From an uncultured Lachnospiraceae bacterium (lineage in GTDB: Bacteria; Bacillota; Clostridia; Lachnospirales; Lachnospiraceae): a stretch of 8,535 bases of DNA. The DNA lies in assembly GCA_905209075.1 (NCBI GenBank), contig CAJLRL010000048.1, positions 1 through 8,535 of the forward strand. The letters are read 5' to 3'. Below are positions 6,514 to 8,535 of this stretch, in pieces (the stretch's first letter is position 1; the number at the start of each line of letters is the position of its first letter). Under the pieces are notes generated by a model. That model was not told the origin of the DNA, did no database searches, and saw only the letters and a program-made list of their open reading frames with translations. Made by a program: the position numbers and the translations under genes.

Positions 6514-7182
6514 TTACTGTACAACAGATACCATACTGTGGCGTACCACTGTGTCCTTGTACATATAACCCTTTTGAAGTTCCTGTGCGACTGTGCCTGA
6601 CTCAAGTTCGTCATTTTCAACCTGCATAACCGCATTATGGAAATCAGGATCAAATTCCTGTCCGATGCAATCGATTGGTTTAACACCAACTGCATCAAGC
6701 TCTGCCATCATCTGTTTGTAAATCTTATCCATACCTGTGATGAACGGATCATCTTTCTGATCCTCAGATACGGCTGCAAGTCCTCTCTCGAAATTATCGA
6801 CTACCGGAAGAATTTTCTCAATTATTGTTTTCGCTCCCATATCAAACATCTGTGTCTTTTCTTTCTCAGTACGCTTACGGAAGTTTTCAAACTCTGCCAT
6901 CTGCCTTTTCAGACGATCATTTAATTCCTCTATCTGTTCGTCCTTTTTATCTTTTTTCTTTTTCTTGAAAAGACCTTTCTTTTCATCTTTATCAGCCGTA
7001 TCAGCATCGTCTGCCTCCTCGTCTGATGTTTCAGCCTTTGCTGTGTTTTCTGCAGCAACCTCTTTTTCTGTATTTTCTGCTTCTGAAGTATTTTCCTCAT
7101 CAGCTCCTTCGATTTCTATTTCTTCTGCTTTAGTTTCTGCAGTCTCATTGTCGATTGTTTCTTTTTTGATTTCCTCTGGCAT
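6514..7182 (-). CDS. grpE: nucleotide exchange factor GrpE
   Basis: GrpE dimers release ADP from DnaK and reset the chaperone cycle. The 222-residue product begins with a long acidic, low-complexity region (about 1-68, rich in Glu, Ala, Asp and Thr) followed by a Lys-rich patch (KKKKKDKK, 73-80). It then has the coiled-coil dimer helix containing the conserved MAEFENFRKRTEKE (95-108) and VVDNFERGL (127-135), and a C-terminal beta domain with IGQEFDPDFHNAV (173-185) and VVRHSMVSV (212-220). The acidic N-terminal extension is longer than in enteric GrpE but common in Firmicutes. AAAGGTGG (minus strand, 7189-7196) directly follows the hrcA stop codon and serves ATG 7182; hrcA and grpE are only 14 bases apart, so translation may be coupled. 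Confidence 0.97.
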   Translation of the reverse strand: MPEEIKKETIDNETAETKAEEIEIEGADEENTSEAENTEKEVAAENTAKAETSDEEADDADTADKDEKKGLFKKKKKDKKDEQIEELNDRLKRQMAEFENFRKRTEKEKTQMFDMGAKTIIEKILPVVDNFERGLAAVSEDQKDDPFITGMDKIYKQMMAELDAVGVKPIDCIGQEFDPDFHNAVMQVENDELESGTVAQELQKGYMYKDTVVRHSMVSVVQ

Positions 7183-7196
7183 TTCTGACCACCTTT

Positions 7197-8273
7197 CTAT
7201 GTTTCTTCATCCGACTTATTGTAAATTCCATCAAGCTGGGATTTCAAAGTCTTTAGATTGTCCATTACTTTTTCATAATCCATACGCTTAGGTCCGACAA
7301 TTCCTATCGTTCCTTTCACGCCCTCACCAAGATCATATGTGGCAGTGACAACACTGCAATCTTTCATGGTCTGGATCGGAGATTCATTTCCTATATAAAC
7401 CTGAATACCTGTTCCGTTGTCTGTTTTTTCAGAATCGGAAAGTGATTCAGTAACAAGGCTCGCTAATTCTTCCTTTTCCTCGAACGCCGATAAAAGTGTT
7501 GCTGCGCTGTCGGAATCTGAAAGCTCCGGATACTTAAGTATATTTGTTGCTCCGCTGGTGTAGATCTTAAGATCCTCACTCTCTGCGAATGTCTGTACCA
7601 AAGCATCAAGTACATCACTGACTATTCCCGAATGGATACCTGCCTGTTCTTTTAATCTGGCGATTGTTCCAAGGTTGATCTCGTTCATCGCAAGACCATT
7701 AAGTGATGTATTAAGCAGTATGTTGAGCTTTAGGATTGTCTCATTATCCAAAGCCTCATACAGATTTACCATCTTGTTTCTGACCATGTTGTTGTTCATA
7801 ACAATTACTGCAAGTAAGTGCTGGTCATCAACCTGTGATAGCTGGATGAATTTCACTTTGTTGTGATTTACATCCGGTGCAGAAACGAGTGTGGCATAAT
7901 TGGTATTGGTGGCAAGCATCTTTGCTGCCTGCTTTAATATCTTATCCATCTTCTCGGTCTTTTCAATGACAAATTCTTTCATATCTGAAATTTCTTTGTC
8001 TTTTTTCTCATTCTGCTCAATAAGATGATCCACATATAATCTGTAGCCCTTATCTGAAGGTATCCTGCCGGCTGAGGTATGTGGCTGTACTATGTAGCCC
8101 ATCTCCTCGAGATCCGACATCTCGTTTCGAATCGTTGCCGAGCTTAGATTTAAATCTGTATATTTTGAAATTGTACGTGAGCCAACCGGCTCTCCTGTGG
8201 CGAGATAATTGCGGATGACTGCATCCAGTATAGTTATCTGTCTCTCGCTTAATTCTAATTCATCTTTTTCCAT
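7197..8273 (-). CDS. hrcA: heat-inducible transcription repressor HrcA
   Basis: HrcA is a dimeric repressor that binds CIRCE operators in front of class I heat-shock operons. In known systems its folding depends on GroEL, so that misfolded protein titrates the chaperonin and releases repression. The 358-residue product starts with a winged helix-turn-helix (about 5-75, including GEPVGSRTISKY, SSATIRNEMSDLE and the wing TSAGRIPSDKGYR). It continues with a GAF-like domain interrupted by a dimerisation insert, and ends with the conserved core CSVVTATYDLGEGVKGTIGI followed by VGPKRMDYEKVM (306-337). Length is typical. ATG 8273 has GGAG (8284-8287) 10 bases upstream. It is the first gene of the operon, behind two CIRCE elements, and therefore autoregulated. 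Confidence 0.97.
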   Translation of the reverse strand: MEKDELELSERQITILDAVIRNYLATGEPVGSRTISKYTDLNLSSATIRNEMSDLEEMGYIVQPHTSAGRIPSDKGYRLYVDHLIEQNEKKDKEISDMKEFVIEKTEKMDKILKQAAKMLATNTNYATLVSAPDVNHNKVKFIQLSQVDDQHLLAVIVMNNNMVRNKMVNLYEALDNETILKLNILLNTSLNGLAMNEINLGTIARLKEQAGIHSGIVSDVLDALVQTFAESEDLKIYTSGATNILKYPELSDSDSAATLLSAFEEKEELASLVTESLSDSEKTDNGTGIQVYIGNESPIQTMKDCSVVTATYDLGEGVKGTIGIVGPKRMDYEKVMDNLKTLKSQLDGIYNKSDEET

Positions 8274-8309
8274 TGGTCACACGCTCCATGTGAAGTATGC
8301 TTTTATTTG

Positions 8310-8336
8310 TTAGCACTCTTTAATTTGGAGTGCTAA
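8310..8336 (-). promoter_or_regulatory. CIRCE operator 1 (perfect consensus)
   Basis: TTAGCACTC, nine bases, GAGTGCTAA: an exact match to the CIRCE consensus, the HrcA binding site. It lies in the transcribed leader, about 10-37 bases after the predicted transcription start and 37 bases before hrcA. Confidence 0.95.
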
Positions 8337-8352
8337 TTTTTTTTCTGTACTT

Positions 8353-8381
8353 AACATACCACCACCTATTAGCAATGTCAA
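8353..8381 (-). promoter_or_regulatory. sigma-A-type promoter of the hrcA operon
   Basis: On the minus strand, TTGACA (8381-8376), a 17-base spacer and TATGTT (8358-8353) predict a transcription start near 8346. The -35 box lies inside the second CIRCE-like element, and CIRCE 1 lies just downstream, so bound HrcA would block polymerase. Confidence 0.8.
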
Positions 8382-8395
8382 CACTTGAGTGCTAA
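8369..8395 (-). promoter_or_regulatory. CIRCE operator 2 (one arm degenerate)
   Basis: TTAGCAATG, nine bases, GAGTGCTAA: one arm is perfect, the other differs at two of nine positions, and the spacer length is exactly that of CIRCE. It overlaps the promoter -35 box. It is probably a second, weaker HrcA site. Confidence 0.75.
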
Positions 8396-8486
8396 TTTTT
8401 TGAGATTTTTTTTCAAACCCTTTAAAATCAATGGTTTGCAGTATCTTATTTCTTTTGAAATTGTGATTTTTTCTGTTTTGATAAAA

Positions 8487-8535
8487 TGTACCCTATAGAT
8501 TAGACAGTTTGAGTTTTAAAAACCCTTACCATTGG
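8487..8535 (+). mobile_element. possible terminal repeat of an IS3/IS150-like element at the right edge
   Basis: TGTACCCTATAGATTAGACA, followed by G (8487-8507), has the TG start and inner TAGACA typical of IS150-group terminal repeats, and resembles the outward-read right repeat of the remnant at 2522-2547 (shared TGT, CCT and TAGACA blocks). If correct, the element extends beyond the window and its transposase genes would read rightward. No transposase codons are visible in the 49 bases present. Confidence 0.35.

Noticed and set aside
6965..7291. Plus-strand Ser-rich frame across grpE and the end of hrcA
   Set aside because: It is the antisense image of the acidic GrpE N-terminus; Glu/Ala/Asp codons read backward give Ser/Phe/Val-rich nonsense.
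8414..8438. CAAACC / GGTTTG inverted repeat upstream of the hrcA promoter
   Set aside because: Only 6 bp with a 13-base loop in AT-rich DNA; a chance occurrence is likely.
1..8535. CRISPR array, tRNA or rRNA genes, riboswitch
   Set aside because: I saw no regularly spaced direct repeats, no cloverleaf-like or rRNA-like conserved segments, and no recognisable riboswitch core.

Overview
The window looks like a low-GC Gram-positive chromosome, most likely a Clostridia member of the Lachnospiraceae type. The reasons are the hrcA-grpE-dnaK-dnaJ heat-shock operon order, perfect CIRCE operators, strong AGGAGG-type ribosome binding sites, and a DnaK without the roughly 25-residue insert near residue 80 that Gram-negative DnaKs carry. 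The genus assignment is an inference. All convincing genes are on the minus strand.

Right part (about 2650-8400): a CIRCE-regulated class I heat-shock operon, transcribed right to left. A sigma-A-like promoter (TTGACA, 17-bp spacer, TATGTT) lies between and within two CIRCE operators. It is followed by hrcA (repressor), grpE (nucleotide exchange factor), dnaK (Hsp70), dnaJ (Hsp40) and a fifth gene for a small coiled-coil protein with a C-terminal J-domain. HrcA represses its own operon. DnaK, DnaJ and GrpE form the folding cycle, and the fifth protein could be an additional specialised DnaK partner. The dnaK-dnaJ gap holds a 12-bp hairpin and a promoter-like sequence that could set dnaJ expression separately. 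A strong hairpin at 2659-2698 probably ends transcription.

Middle part (about 957-2547): a damaged locus. The 3' part of a surface-type gene (end of an SGNH/GDSL hydrolase domain, two carboxypeptidase-regulatory-like beta-sandwich domains, a YfaP/DUF2135-like domain) is fused at its 5' side to a remnant of an IS3-family insertion sequence. The remnant keeps the HSDRGYQYT segment of the transposase, its last ~17 codons in another frame, and the right terminal inverted repeat. Signal peptide, nucleophile block and promoter of the hydrolase gene are gone.

Left part (1-956): AT-rich and poorly populated. One small three-helix membrane protein gene (349-687) is supported by a good ribosome binding site. 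A minus-strand reading frame runs off the left edge. A 13-bp inverted repeat (824-872) separates the small gene from the broken hydrolase gene. The extreme right edge (from 8487) resembles the terminal repeat of another IS3/IS150-like element.

I see no clear undescribed multi-gene system. The most interesting items are the operon-linked coiled-coil J-protein, the dnaK-dnaJ intergenic element and the IS-scarred hydrolase locus.
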